NCBI GenBank assembly: GCA_903835075.1
Contig: CAILLM010000008.1
Span: forward strand, 1-64,000
Length of the DNA stretch: 64,000 nt
From: Candidatus Staskawiczbacteria bacterium
GTDB lineage: Bacteria > Patescibacteria > Paceibacteria > Paceibacterales > Staskawiczbacteraceae
Reading direction: 5' to 3'
Positions within the stretch are counted from its first letter, which is position 1. Each line of letters begins with the position of its first letter. Made by a program: the position numbers and the translations under genes. Shown here in pieces: positions 33,986 through 42,004 of this stretch. The notes beneath the pieces were generated by a model, which was given only the letters and a program-made list of their open reading frames with translations, searched no databases and was not told the origin of the DNA.

Positions 33986-34067
33986 GTCGCGGTGGCGGAA
34001 CTGGAATACGCGTGCGTCTCAGAAGCGCATCCCGTAAGGGTTGAGGGTTCGACTCCCTCCCGCGGCA
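33986..34067 (+). tRNA. tRNA-Leu (anticodon CAG)
   Basis: Acceptor GTCGCGG pairs with CCGCGGC (one G-U). Anticodon stem TGCGT/GCGCA encloses CT-CAG-AA; long variable arm ATCCCGTAAGGGTT; T-loop GGTTCGACTCC. CCA is not encoded (CAA follows), unlike the tRNA-Ser genes. Reads CUG. A degenerate copy of its 3' end lies 64 bp downstream. Confidence 0.94.
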
Positions 34068-34133
34068 CAAAAGTTAGAGGGTTTCCGCCAAAGGCGGACC
34101 AGCCTCGGGCTGACAAGTCCCTCCCGCGGCACA
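34054..34133. repeat. Direct repeat of the tRNA-Leu 3' end with an inserted palindrome
   Basis: TCCCTCCCGCGGCACA occurs at 34054-34069 (tRNA T-arm and acceptor) and exactly again at 34118-34133. Between them a decayed T-arm (AGAGGGTTTCC) is interrupted by CCGCCAAAGGCGG and CAGCCTCGGGCTG hairpins. Confidence 0.75.
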
Positions 34134-34203
34134 CTTCGCTATAGCTCAGCGTAAACAAATAAAATCTCAATAAAATTAAATTAAAAAAATTAAACAATTA
34201 AAA

Positions 34204-36030
34204 ATGATTACACAAAGACACCCAGCCAGACCTGGCGGGTACAATAGAAAACCTTTGTCCCCCGCTGGGGCCAAAGAAGGACCACGGGCATATCCCGCTT
34301 GGCCAGAAAATAACCCCGCACCCATGCCTACCGGCAGGCAGGCAATAAAAGTTTGGCGCGGAGATAATTCACTAAAAATAATTCCTCTTGGAGGATGCGA
34401 AGAAGTTGGAAGAAACATGACCTGTTTTGAATATGGACAAGATATTGTTCTGTTAGATATGGGCCTACAATTTCCAGAAGAAGATATGCCAGGAATTGAT
34501 TATGTAATTCCAAATGTAGAATATTTAAAAGGAAAAGAAAAAAATATTCGTGGAGTTATATTTTCACACGGGCACTTAGACCACATTGGAGCAGCCGCAA
34601 TTTTATTGCCAAAATTGGGCAACCCCCAAATAATTGGCAGGCCACTAACCCTTGAGATGGTAAAGCACCGCGTTGAAGATTTGCAAAGAGGCGCTTCAAA
34701 AAAATTGAAAACTCTTTACATAGAAAATTTGCAACAAAAAATAAATTTGGGATCTTTTACGCTTTCATTTTTCCAAATTGAGCACGCCATTATGGACGCT
34801 GTTGGAGTAATTTTGGAAACACCAGATGGAACAATAATCCACCCTGGCGACTGGACAATTGAAAAAAATCCACAAGGCAGACCAGAAATTGATTATGGGC
34901 ATTTAGCTAACATAAAAAGACCAACAATTTTAATGTTGGAATCTTTGGGGGCCACAAATTCCAAAGAACCTGTTACTGAAGAGGAAATGTTGAATAACCT
35001 TTATAATTTAATCAACAAAGCACCTGGCAGAATTATTATCGCTACATTTTCTTCACAAATTCAAAGAATAAGACAAATTTTAGAGCACGCGGCAAAAACC
35101 AACAAAAAAGTTGCGCTAGATGGTTTTTCAATGAAGTTAAACATAGAGCTTGCAACAAAACTTGGCTACATTAAAATTCCTAAAGGAGTAATAATTCCAA
35201 TAGATAAAATTCATACAGTACCAGACAACAAAGTTGTTGTAATTTGCACAGGAGGACAAGGTGAAGAAATGGCAGCACTTTCAAGAATTGTTGCCGGCAA
35301 CCACAGATTTATTAAAATCAAGAAAGAAGACACCGTTGTCTTTTCCTCATCGGTTATCCCAGGAAACGAGCGCACGGTTCAAAGAGTAAAAGACAACCTT
35401 TACAGACAAAGCGACAATGTTTACCATTCAGATATTATTGATGTTCACATTTCAGGACACAGCAACATAGATGGAATAAAGCACATGCTAAGAGAAATTA
35501 AGCCAGATTATTTTATCCCTGTTTATGCTAACCACTACTTCTTAAAAGAAGCTTCAAAAATTGCTCAAGGAATGGGCTTTAGAAAAGACAGAATTTTTGT
35601 GCCAGACAATGGTTCAATTATAAAATTCACCCAAAATAGTGCAGAAATTTTGAAAGAAAAGGTTCCTGTAAATTATGTTTTTGTTGACGGTTTGGGAGTT
35701 GGCGATGTTGGAGAAATTGTTTTACGTGACAGACAAATGTTGGCAGAAGATGGAATGTTTGTTATTGTTACTGTAATAGACAAAAGAACCGGGCAAGTGC
35801 GTGGCAGCCCAGATATTATTTCCCGCGGATTTATTTATTTGCGAGAATCTAAAGATTTGCTTGCTCAAACACGTAAAAAAGTTATTGAAATTGTAGATAA
35901 ATCTGCTGGTCACGGAGGAGCTATAAACTGGACCTATGTTAAAGATGAAATAAGAAACAAAGTTGGCGACTTCTTAGCGACCAAAACCTCCCGCAGACCA
36001 ATGATTTTACCAGTTGTTATTGAAGTTTAA
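34204..36030 (+). CDS. rnj: Ribonuclease J
   Basis: Metallo-beta-lactamase/beta-CASP nuclease with 5'-3' exo- and endonuclease activity in RNA decay and maturation. Up to 608 residues. Core from ~residue 56: LKIIPLGGCEEVGRNMTCFE, zinc motif SHGHLDHIGAA (~120-130), IEHAIMDAVGVILETPDGTI, the beta-CASP segment (GRIIIATFSSQIQRIRQIL, SSVIPGNERTVQRVKDNL), DVHISGHSNIDGIKHML and a C-terminal domain. The first ~50 residues (RHPARPGGYNRKPLSPAGAK ... NPAPMPTGRQ) are encoded by GC-rich palindromic repeats; the true start may instead be ATG 34324. Follows tRNA-Leu; trpS is 29 nt downstream. Confidence 0.93.
   Translation: MITQRHPARPGGYNRKPLSPAGAKEGPRAYPAWPENNPAPMPTGRQAIKVWRGDNSLKIIPLGGCEEVGRNMTCFEYGQDIVLLDMGLQFPEEDMPGIDYVIPNVEYLKGKEKNIRGVIFSHGHLDHIGAAAILLPKLGNPQIIGRPLTLEMVKHRVEDLQRGASKKLKTLYIENLQQKINLGSFTLSFFQIEHAIMDAVGVILETPDGTIIHPGDWTIEKNPQGRPEIDYGHLANIKRPTILMLESLGATNSKEPVTEEEMLNNLYNLINKAPGRIIIATFSSQIQRIRQILEHAAKTNKKVALDGFSMKLNIELATKLGYIKIPKGVIIPIDKIHTVPDNKVVVICTGGQGEEMAALSRIVAGNHRFIKIKKEDTVVFSSSVIPGNERTVQRVKDNLYRQSDNVYHSDIIDVHISGHSNIDGIKHMLREIKPDYFIPVYANHYFLKEASKIAQGMGFRKDRIFVPDNGSIIKFTQNSAEILKEKVPVNYVFVDGLGVGDVGEIVLRDRQMLAEDGMFVIVTVIDKRTGQVRGSPDIISRGFIYLRESKDLLAQTRKKVIEIVDKSAGHGGAINWTYVKDEIRNKVGDFLATKTSRRPMILPVVIEV
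34325..34344. repeat. Copy of the TGCCTGCCGGCAGGCA palindrome in the RNase J 5' end
   Basis: TGCCTACCGGCAGGCAGGCA, one mismatch from a perfect palindrome. Related to 54489-54508, 45713-45732 and 58214-58231. Confidence 0.7.
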
Positions 36031-36059
36031 TTTAAATTAAAAATTTAAAATTAAAAATT

Positions 36060-37037
36060 ATGCGCATTTTTAGCGGCATCCGCCCTACTGGCGGGCTACA
36101 TATAGGAAATTATTTAGGAGCTATAAAGCAATGGATTGCTTTGCAAGAAACCAATGAATGCATTTTTTGCATTGTTGATTTGCATGCAATCACAACGCCT
36201 TACGACCCCAAAGAACTTCAAAAAAACATACTAGAAGCTACTGCAATTTATTTAGCAGCCGGCATAGATCCCGAAAAATCTATTATTTTTGTGCAATCTG
36301 AAGTTAAAGAGCATTCTGAGTTAGCTTGGCTTCTAGAAACTATAACCCCAATGGGTGAACTTTCCCGTATGACACAATTTAAAGAAAAGTCTAAACAATA
36401 TAAGGACTATGTAAACGCAGGATTATTTAACTACCCTGTTTTAATGGCTGGTGACATTCTTTTATACCGCGCAAAAGCCGTACCTGTTGGAAAGGACCAA
36501 GAACAACATGTAGAATTATCTCGCACAATTGCCAGAAAGTTTAATCAGAAATTTGGACAAATTTTTCCAGAACCAGAAACTATTTTACCAAAAACAGGAG
36601 CCAAAATAATGAGCTTAACTGACCCCAAAAAGAAAATGTCTAAGTCAGATGACCCAAAATCATGCATTTCTCTTTTTGACACGCCAGAAGATATTACAAA
36701 GAAAATAATGTCTGCTGAAACTGATTCTGGCAAAGATGTAATTTACAACGTCACCAAAAAACCTGGCATCTCTAACCTTTTAACTATTTATCATTTATTA
36801 ACCGACACACCAATTCCTGAAATTGAAAAACAATTCAAAGGAAAAGGATACGGCGACTTTAAAAAAGCCTTAGCAAAAGTTGTAGTTGATTATTTGGAGC
36901 CATTCCGAAGAAAACAAAAAGAATTACAAACCCGCGACGTTTATGTAAAAGACATTTTAGAAAAAGGCGCCGAAAGAGCCCGAACAATTGCCGAAACCAC
37001 TATGAAAGAAGTTCATGAAAAAATGGGTCTTTCATAA
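36060..37037 (+). CDS. trpS: Tryptophanyl-tRNA synthetase
   Basis: 325 residues, class I synthetase charging tRNA-Trp in the cytosol. Signature RPTGGLHIGNYLGAIKQW (HIGH box, ~7-24), NYPVLMAGDILLYRAKAVPV, GKDQEQHVELSR and KKKMSKSDDPKS (KMSKS loop, ~192-199). Normal length. Starts at ATG 36060, 29 nt after the RNase J stop, with AT-only spacer and no Shine-Dalgarno; likely co-transcribed. Confidence 0.97.
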   Translation: MRIFSGIRPTGGLHIGNYLGAIKQWIALQETNECIFCIVDLHAITTPYDPKELQKNILEATAIYLAAGIDPEKSIIFVQSEVKEHSELAWLLETITPMGELSRMTQFKEKSKQYKDYVNAGLFNYPVLMAGDILLYRAKAVPVGKDQEQHVELSRTIARKFNQKFGQIFPEPETILPKTGAKIMSLTDPKKKMSKSDDPKSCISLFDTPEDITKKIMSAETDSGKDVIYNVTKKPGISNLLTIYHLLTDTPIPEIEKQFKGKGYGDFKKALAKVVVDYLEPFRRKQKELQTRDVYVKDILEKGAERARTIAETTMKEVHEKMGLS

Positions 37038-37050
37038 ATTAAAACATTAA

Positions 37051-37090
37051 AAAACAGCCGGGGTACCCATTTGGGTCCCGGCTGTTTTTA
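37051..37090. terminator. Bidirectional terminator between trpS and phosphomannomutase
   Basis: AAAAACAGCCGGG / CCCGGCTGTTTTT arms with an inner ACCCA/TGGGT stem, placed 2 nt from the phosphomannomutase stop and 13 nt from the trpS stop. Serves both convergent genes. Confidence 0.92.
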
Positions 37091-37092
37091 TT

Positions 37093-38421
37093 TTATTTTT
37101 TAATCAATTTAGTTAGTTCTTTTATTTTTTGATCTAAAAGTTTTTGCGTGTCAGCCTCAATTGTTAGACGCAACAAGGGCTCAGTATTGGACGGTCGGGC
37201 ATTAAACCACCAATCTTCATATCTAACGGTTATGCCGTCTATAAAATCTTGCGACACATCTGAATATTTTTTCTTAATTTTTTCCAAAATAGCTGTTTTA
37301 TCGTTAACCGTAAAATTTATTTCGGGCGTTTTGAAATACTTATAAAAAGGTTTCACTATTTCTGAAAGTGGCTGATTGTAAGCAGACAATAATTGAAGTA
37401 AAATTACAAAAGCGATAAATCCGGAATCAGAATAGCCATTGTCGCGAAAACAATAATGCGAAGACAGTTCTCCACCCATGATACTCCCATGCTCACGCAT
37501 TAAAGTAGAAATAAATATATATCCAACCCTAGAAGCAATCGCCTCTCCGCCCCATTTTTTGACCATTTCAGGCACTATTTTTGAACACACAACATTGTAA
37601 ACAATGCTAGCACCAGGTTCTCTTTCTATAAATAATTTTGCGAGCAAGAGCAATGTTATGTCCGCAGGTATTACAACTCCCCTTTCATCTATAAAAATTA
37701 GCCTATCAGTGTCTCCATCAAAAATAACACCAAAATCAGCCTTTTCTTTTACGATGGTTTCACAGATTTCTTTTTGTGACTCTGGCAACAACGGGTTAGA
37801 AGGATGAGCAGGAAAATGACCGTCCAATTTAAAATTCAAAGACACTATATTTAACGGCAATCCTTCTGTTAAAATAGGGATTATCTTACCCGCCATGCCA
37901 TTACCCGCATCTACCACAACCTTAAATGGTTTTATTTTATCAACGTTGATGAAACTTAAAATATGACTTATAAAGCCCGGCATGATATTCTCTTCTCTGA
38001 CCTCACCCTTAACATCGCTAATTTTTTCTGATAAATTTGTTACCTCTTCCAGCATTCCTGATACCACTACCCATTTCATATTTTTTAAAACCATTTTAAA
38101 ACCGTTGTAATCAGAAGGATTATGTGAAGCAGTCACCATAATTCCCGCTTCATCTCCCAATTTATTCACGCAAAAATAAACAGCATCAATTGGCACCAAT
38201 CCAATATCTTTTACATTTACGCCTTCATCGGTAATGCCATTAATTAGTGCACTTTTAAGCACTGAGCCGGAAAGCCTCATGTCCGAACCCACTGTTATTT
38301 TTTTAGCCTTAGAATGTTTGGCAAAAGCACGCCCAATCAAATAGGCCGAATTTTCATCAAGCTCAGATGGATATATGCCACGGATATCGTAAGACTTAAA
38401 TATGTTATAATTAATTTCCAT
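37093..38421 (-). CDS. manB: Phosphomannomutase / phosphoglucomutase
   Basis: 442 residues. Moves the phosphate between C6 and C1 of mannose or glucose for nucleotide-sugar synthesis. Motifs in order: FKSYDIRGIYPSELDENSAY, active-site phosphoserine loop TASHNPSDYNGFKMV (~96-110), metal loop IFDGDTDRLIFID, sugar loop GGELSSHYCF, and phosphate loop RPSNTEPLLRLTIE near the end. Full length. Transcribed opposite to trpS. Substrate preference (Man or Glc) cannot be decided from sequence. Confidence 0.93.
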   Translation of the reverse strand: MEINYNIFKSYDIRGIYPSELDENSAYLIGRAFAKHSKAKKITVGSDMRLSGSVLKSALINGITDEGVNVKDIGLVPIDAVYFCVNKLGDEAGIMVTASHNPSDYNGFKMVLKNMKWVVVSGMLEEVTNLSEKISDVKGEVREENIMPGFISHILSFINVDKIKPFKVVVDAGNGMAGKIIPILTEGLPLNIVSLNFKLDGHFPAHPSNPLLPESQKEICETIVKEKADFGVIFDGDTDRLIFIDERGVVIPADITLLLLAKLFIEREPGASIVYNVVCSKIVPEMVKKWGGEAIASRVGYIFISTLMREHGSIMGGELSSHYCFRDNGYSDSGFIAFVILLQLLSAYNQPLSEIVKPFYKYFKTPEINFTVNDKTAILEKIKKKYSDVSQDFIDGITVRYEDWWFNARPSNTEPLLRLTIEADTQKLLDQKIKELTKLIKK

Positions 38422-38476
38422 TTTATTTATTCATATATTATACATAAATAATAATCTAAAATCCAGCAAACAGGGG

Positions 38477-38515
38477 TTGATTTTATAGACATCTTCTGTT
38501 ATAATGCGGTATAAT
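38477..38515 (+). promoter_or_regulatory. Promoter of the rpsF-ssb-rpsR operon
   Basis: TTGATT (38477-38482), 17-nt spacer, TATAAT (38500-38505); a second TATAAT lies at 38510-38515. Predicted start ~38512, giving a leader of ~90 nt that contains CGTCTGC-GT-GCAGACG (38542-38557) and a GAAG/CTTC hairpin, possible sites for S6/S18 feedback. Confidence 0.75.
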
Positions 38516-38599
38516 AAATTAAATGGAATGTGATCTTCCATGCGTCTGCGTGCAGACGTCTTGAAGCTAAAACTTCAGGATTTCATGTTCTACAAACAA

Positions 38600-39115
38600 A
38601 TGAAAACATACGAATTAGCGTATATAATTTCTCCGGAAATAACATCCGAAGAAGCCACAGCCAAGGCACAAGAAATAGAATCTGCTATACAAAGCAGAGA
38701 AGGAACAATTGTAAAACAACAAAATCCTGTTGCTAGAACTCTTTCCTATCAAATAGAAAAAAGAGCTTCAGGATATTTTGGAGTTATAGAATTTCAATTA
38801 GAGCCTGAAAAATTATTAGAAGTAAAAGACATTGTTGCCAAAGATAAAAAAATTGTGAGACATATGCTTGTGATAAAAGAAGCTGCTGAGTTTAAAAAAG
38901 CAAGAAGAACTCGCGAAACTCCAAAAGTAAAAGTAGAAGCCGAAGAACTTTCTGTTTTTTCAACAACGCCTCTTACGGACGAGACAAAAGTAGAAGTTGA
39001 AACTCCAAAAGTAGAAGAAGAGGAAGCAGAAGACTCACCTACCAAAAAAGAAGCTAAAGAAAAAGTTGAATTAAAAGATATTGAACACGAATTAGACGAA
39101 ATATTAGGAGAATAA
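38600..39115 (+). CDS. rpsF: Ribosomal protein bS6 with long acidic tail
   Basis: Small-subunit protein that pairs with S18. 171 residues from ATG 38600 (MKTYELAYIISPEITSEEAT); a frame from 38540 adds 20 residues encoded by the leader hairpins and is rejected. The S6 core ends around residue 100 (YFGVIEFQLEPEKLLEVKDI, KKIVRHMLVIK). A further ~70-residue acidic, repetitive tail (VEAEELSVFSTTPLTDETKV, EVETPKVEEEEAEDS) follows, longer than in most bacteria. First gene of the operon; ssb starts 18 nt later. Confidence 0.95.
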   Translation: MKTYELAYIISPEITSEEATAKAQEIESAIQSREGTIVKQQNPVARTLSYQIEKRASGYFGVIEFQLEPEKLLEVKDIVAKDKKIVRHMLVIKEAAEFKKARRTRETPKVKVEAEELSVFSTTPLTDETKVEVETPKVEEEEAEDSPTKKEAKEKVELKDIEHELDEILGE

Positions 39116-39133
39116 TTAATTTAATAAATTATT

Positions 39134-39679
39134 ATGAATCTAAATAAAGCATTCGTTCTTGGCAACGTCACCCGTGAACCAGAAGTAAAAAATTTGCCAT
39201 CGGGGCAACAAGTAACAAACTTTAGCATTGCCACAAACAGATTTCACACTTCGGGATCTGGAGAAAAAAAACAAGAAGCAGAGTTTCATAATATTGTTTG
39301 CTTTGGCAAGTTAGCCGACATATCAGCAAGATATTTAACAAAGGGCGGACTAGTGTTAATAGAAGGAAGAATCCAAACAAGAAATTGGACAAACACCGCC
39401 GGGGCTAAACAATACAGAACAGAAATTATTGCCGAATCTTTGCAATTAGGGCCAAAAGGAGCGAGCATGACAACAGACAGCGGTAGTGGATATTCAAAAA
39501 AATCATATACCCCAAAATCCGAATCAGATGGGCAGGACTTACCACAAATGCCTTCTAATGAAATTCCTATCATTGAAGAAGATTATACTCCACCAGCAGA
39601 TGACTCAGGAGACCACAAAACAGTTTCATTTGAAGATGATGCTGCAGATGAGATTGACGTTCGCGATATCCCCTTCTAG
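39134..39679 (+). CDS. ssb: Single-stranded DNA-binding protein
   Basis: 181 residues. OB-fold (MNLNKAFVLGNVTREPEVKN, FSIATNRFHTSGSGEKKQEA, EFHNIVCFGKLADISARYL, KGGLVLIEGRIQTRNWTN) followed by a disordered Ser/Asp/Pro-rich linker and an acidic C-terminus ending DVRDIPF, equivalent to the DDDIPF tip that recruits repair proteins. In the usual place between rpsF and rpsR, but an HNH gene has entered before rpsR. Confidence 0.97.
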   Translation: MNLNKAFVLGNVTREPEVKNLPSGQQVTNFSIATNRFHTSGSGEKKQEAEFHNIVCFGKLADISARYLTKGGLVLIEGRIQTRNWTNTAGAKQYRTEIIAESLQLGPKGASMTTDSGSGYSKKSYTPKSESDGQDLPQMPSNEIPIIEEDYTPPADDSGDHKTVSFEDDAADEIDVRDIPF

Positions 39680-39727
39680 AAATTTATCAGCCATATTAAT
39701 CAACTTTTAAGTATTAGAGAATATTTT

Positions 39728-40420
39728 ATGTCTTCTAAAGCATACTACTTAAAAAATCGAGACGAAATATTGCGGAAAAAGAGGGCATATTATGAAAAAA
39801 ATAAGCCCGTCCTAAAAGAAAAATTAAAACTTTCTGGTAAAAAATGGTACGCAAAGAATAAAGAAAATGTCCAAATATTACATAGGGAATATTACAAAAA
39901 TAATATTGCAAAAGAATCTGAACGTCATAAAATAATCTATCTGAAAAATAAGGATAGTATATTAGAAAAAAGTAAAAAATATTATTTGGAAAATTTGGAA
40001 ACTATTCGCCTTAGACATAAAAAATATAATAAAGACAATAAAGATAAACTATCTGATTACAAGGGCACGTGGCAAAAAATCAGGAGAAAAATAAACCCAC
40101 GGTGGAAATTAGATGAGAATATGGGCAGGGCACTATGGTCATCATTAAAAAGTAAAAAAGCAGGTAAAAAATGGGAGCACTTTGTCGAATATAATCTAGA
40201 TCAATTAATGCAACATTTAGAGGGAAAGTTTGACGAAAAAATGAATTGGGATAATTATGGAAGTTATTGGGCAGTTGACCATATAAAACCGAAAACCTTG
40301 TTTTTATACTTTTCTGAAAATGATTCAGAATTTAAACAATGTTGGGCATTAGAAAATTTACAACCATTAGAAAAAGTAGAAAACATTAAAAAAGGTAATC
40401 GATATATAAGCAATAAATAA
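39728..40420 (+). CDS. HNH endonuclease inserted in the rpsF-ssb-rpsR operon
   Basis: 230 residues. The N-terminal ~120 residues are Lys/Tyr/Asn-rich short repeats (YYLKNRDEILRKKRAYYEK, later KYYLENLETIRLRHKKYNK), probably a basic DNA-binding coil. The C-terminal ~80 residues form an HNH-like site: SYWAVDHIKPKTLF (D-H pair), CWALENLQPLEKVENIKKGN (the ALxNLQPL and N-xx-KGN positions of phage-type HNH enzymes). Such free-standing nucleases are commonly homing elements that insert in conserved operons. It separates ssb from rpsR with 48 and 74 nt spacers and is AT-richer than its neighbours. Confidence 0.82.
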   Translation: MSSKAYYLKNRDEILRKKRAYYEKNKPVLKEKLKLSGKKWYAKNKENVQILHREYYKNNIAKESERHKIIYLKNKDSILEKSKKYYLENLETIRLRHKKYNKDNKDKLSDYKGTWQKIRRKINPRWKLDENMGRALWSSLKSKKAGKKWEHFVEYNLDQLMQHLEGKFDEKMNWDNYGSYWAVDHIKPKTLFLYFSENDSEFKQCWALENLQPLEKVENIKKGNRYISNK

Positions 40421-40494
40421 AAAAATAAACAAGCGGAACAAGAAATATTTTCTGGCATAGCCAAAAAATATTTTCGCCCTCTGCTAAAAATAAA

Positions 40495-40689
40495 ATGTGT
40501 TACTTTTGTCAGAAAAATATTGATAGCGTAGATTTCAAAAATATAGAATTGTTATCAAAATTTATTTCAGGTTTTTATAAAATAAAACCAAGAAAAAAAA
40601 CCAACCTTTGCATGTATCACCAAAAAAAGGTTGCCACAGCAGTAAAAAGAGCAAGACAATTAGGCTTACTCCCATTTACTCCAAAGTAA
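40495..40689 (+). CDS. rpsR: Ribosomal protein bS18, zinc-binding type
   Basis: 64 residues. The C-terminal part (FYKIKPRKKTNLCMYHQKKV, ATAVKRARQLGLLPFTPK) is clear S18. The N-terminus carries CYFC and the core carries LCMYH, giving a CxxC...CxxH set that could hold zinc, seen in some S18 forms. Short but complete. Operon partner of rpsF; the pair works as an S6:S18 dimer on the platform of the 30S subunit. Confidence 0.93.
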   Translation: MCYFCQKNIDSVDFKNIELLSKFISGFYKIKPRKKTNLCMYHQKKVATAVKRARQLGLLPFTPK

Positions 40690-40700
40690 GCAAACAAATT

Positions 40701-40727
40701 AAAAACAGCCCTTCGCGGGGCTGTTTT
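40701..40727 (+). terminator. Terminator of the rpsF operon
   Basis: AAAAACAGCCC / GGGCTGTTTTT stem with a TTCGCG loop followed by TGTTT, 12 nt after the rpsR stop. Confidence 0.9.
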
Positions 40728-40730
40728 TGT

Positions 40731-40865
40731 TTAGCGAGGTAGTGAATTCGTAGCGTACCCTGCAGGCAATTTTGCAAGGTTCGCCGAAGGCGAAAAATTG
40801 CCGAAGCCTGAGTGAGTTGCACGCTGGCGCAACGAACGCTAGCGAAGAATTTACTGTCGAGCGAT
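40731..40865. repeat. Structured, repeat-rich intergenic segment between rpsR and recA
   Basis: Large imperfect inverted repeat: AGTGAATTCGTAGCG (left) against CGCTAGCGAAGAATTTACT (right), with inner stems GCAATTTT...AAAAATTGC, CGCC-GAAGGCG and GTTGC-ACGCTGGC-GCAAC. No promoter seen. Could be a repeat element or the recA 3' structure. Confidence 0.5.
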
Positions 40866-40868
40866 AAA

Positions 40869-41915
40869 TTACTCTTTTGGCTTTAGTACTTCTTTTTTTT
40901 CTTCACTTGCTTTTAAAGCTGCTGTTCTGACCTCTTTAAATAAATCTTTATCTGCCTTCAAGGCATTTTTTGTTTGTTCTACGCCAACTCCAAGCTTTCT
41001 TTCGCCAAAAGAAAATGTATTACCTGTTTGTTTTATTACTCCATGTAGCAAAGCTACCCTCAAAACATCAGCAGATTTTGAAATACCCTCATTATAATAA
41101 ATATCAAATTCAGCTGTTTTAAAAGGCGCTGCAACTTTATTTTTTACAATTTTTGCTTTTACCCTGTTTCCAATAATTTCTTCACCAGCTTTTATTTGAG
41201 CAGTGCGGGCCAAGTTAATTCTTACTGAAGCGTAAAACTTTAAAGCCAATCCACCAGGAGTTGTTTCGGGATTTCCAAAAACCATTCCAATTTTCATTCT
41301 GGTTTGGTTTAAGAATATAACCATTGTGTTTGTTTTAGACATTATGGCAGAAAGCTTTCTACAGGCTTGCGACATAAGCCTTGCCTGCAAACCCATGTGC
41401 TGATCTCCAATTTCACCTTCAATTTCTCTTTGTGGAGTTAAAGCAGCAACTGAGTCAACAACAATAACGTCAATTGTGCCTGTTTTTACCAAAGTTTCCA
41501 CAATTTGAAGTGCTTGCTCGCCACTATCTGGTTGCGAAATTAAAAGGTTATCCACGTCCACTCCAATGCGTCCGGCATAGTCGGGGTCCATTGCATGCTC
41601 TGCGTCAACAAAAGCACATGTACCGCCCTTTTTTTGCGCTTCAGCTATCACGTGAAGTGACAAAGTGGTCTTACCAGAAGACTCAGCCCCATATATTTCT
41701 ATAATTCTTCCTCGAGGCATTCCACCAACGCCCAATGCCAAATCCATGGCAATTGAGCCTGTCGGTACAACATCAACATCAACCGCATGAATTTCGCGCA
41801 TTTTCATAATTGCGCCCTCTCCAAAGCGCTCCTTAATTTCATCTAACGCACTATTTAATGCCTTGTTCTCTCCCGGCGCTGTAACTTTTTTTTCTTTTTT
41901 AGTATCTTTTGCCAC
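40869..41915 (-). CDS. recA: RecA recombinase
   Basis: DNA strand-exchange ATPase for homologous recombination and SOS control. 348 residues from GTG 41915 (VAKDTKKEKKVTAPGENKAL); a frame from 41975 adds 20 residues (FSVPAQRDRSNLVRLAHKT) encoded by a CCCGCTGAGCGGGA-type hairpin and is less likely. Walker A GAESSGKTTLSLHV, Walker B VIVVDSVAALTP, loop L1 MGLQARLMSQACRKL, L2 region NQTRMKIGMVFGNPETTPGG. C-terminal lysine-rich tail. Downstream of the ftsK gene group on the same strand. Confidence 0.96.
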   Translation of the reverse strand: MAKDTKKEKKVTAPGENKALNSALDEIKERFGEGAIMKMREIHAVDVDVVPTGSIAMDLALGVGGMPRGRIIEIYGAESSGKTTLSLHVIAEAQKKGGTCAFVDAEHAMDPDYAGRIGVDVDNLLISQPDSGEQALQIVETLVKTGTIDVIVVDSVAALTPQREIEGEIGDQHMGLQARLMSQACRKLSAIMSKTNTMVIFLNQTRMKIGMVFGNPETTPGGLALKFYASVRINLARTAQIKAGEEIIGNRVKAKIVKNKVAAPFKTAEFDIYYNEGISKSADVLRVALLHGVIKQTGNTFSFGERKLGVGVEQTKNALKADKDLFKEVRTAALKASEEKKEVLKPKE

Positions 41916-42004
41916 GGTCTTGTGAGCGAGGCGAACAAGGTTGCTTCGGTCCCGCTGAGCGGGAACGCTGAACACATTATTCGTTCGCGTTTATTTTTTA
42001 AAAC

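Noticed and set aside
33877..34197. Minus-strand frame over tRNA-Leu
   Set aside because: The peptide VPREGVEPSTLTGCAS is the usual antisense translation of a tRNA with a long variable arm.
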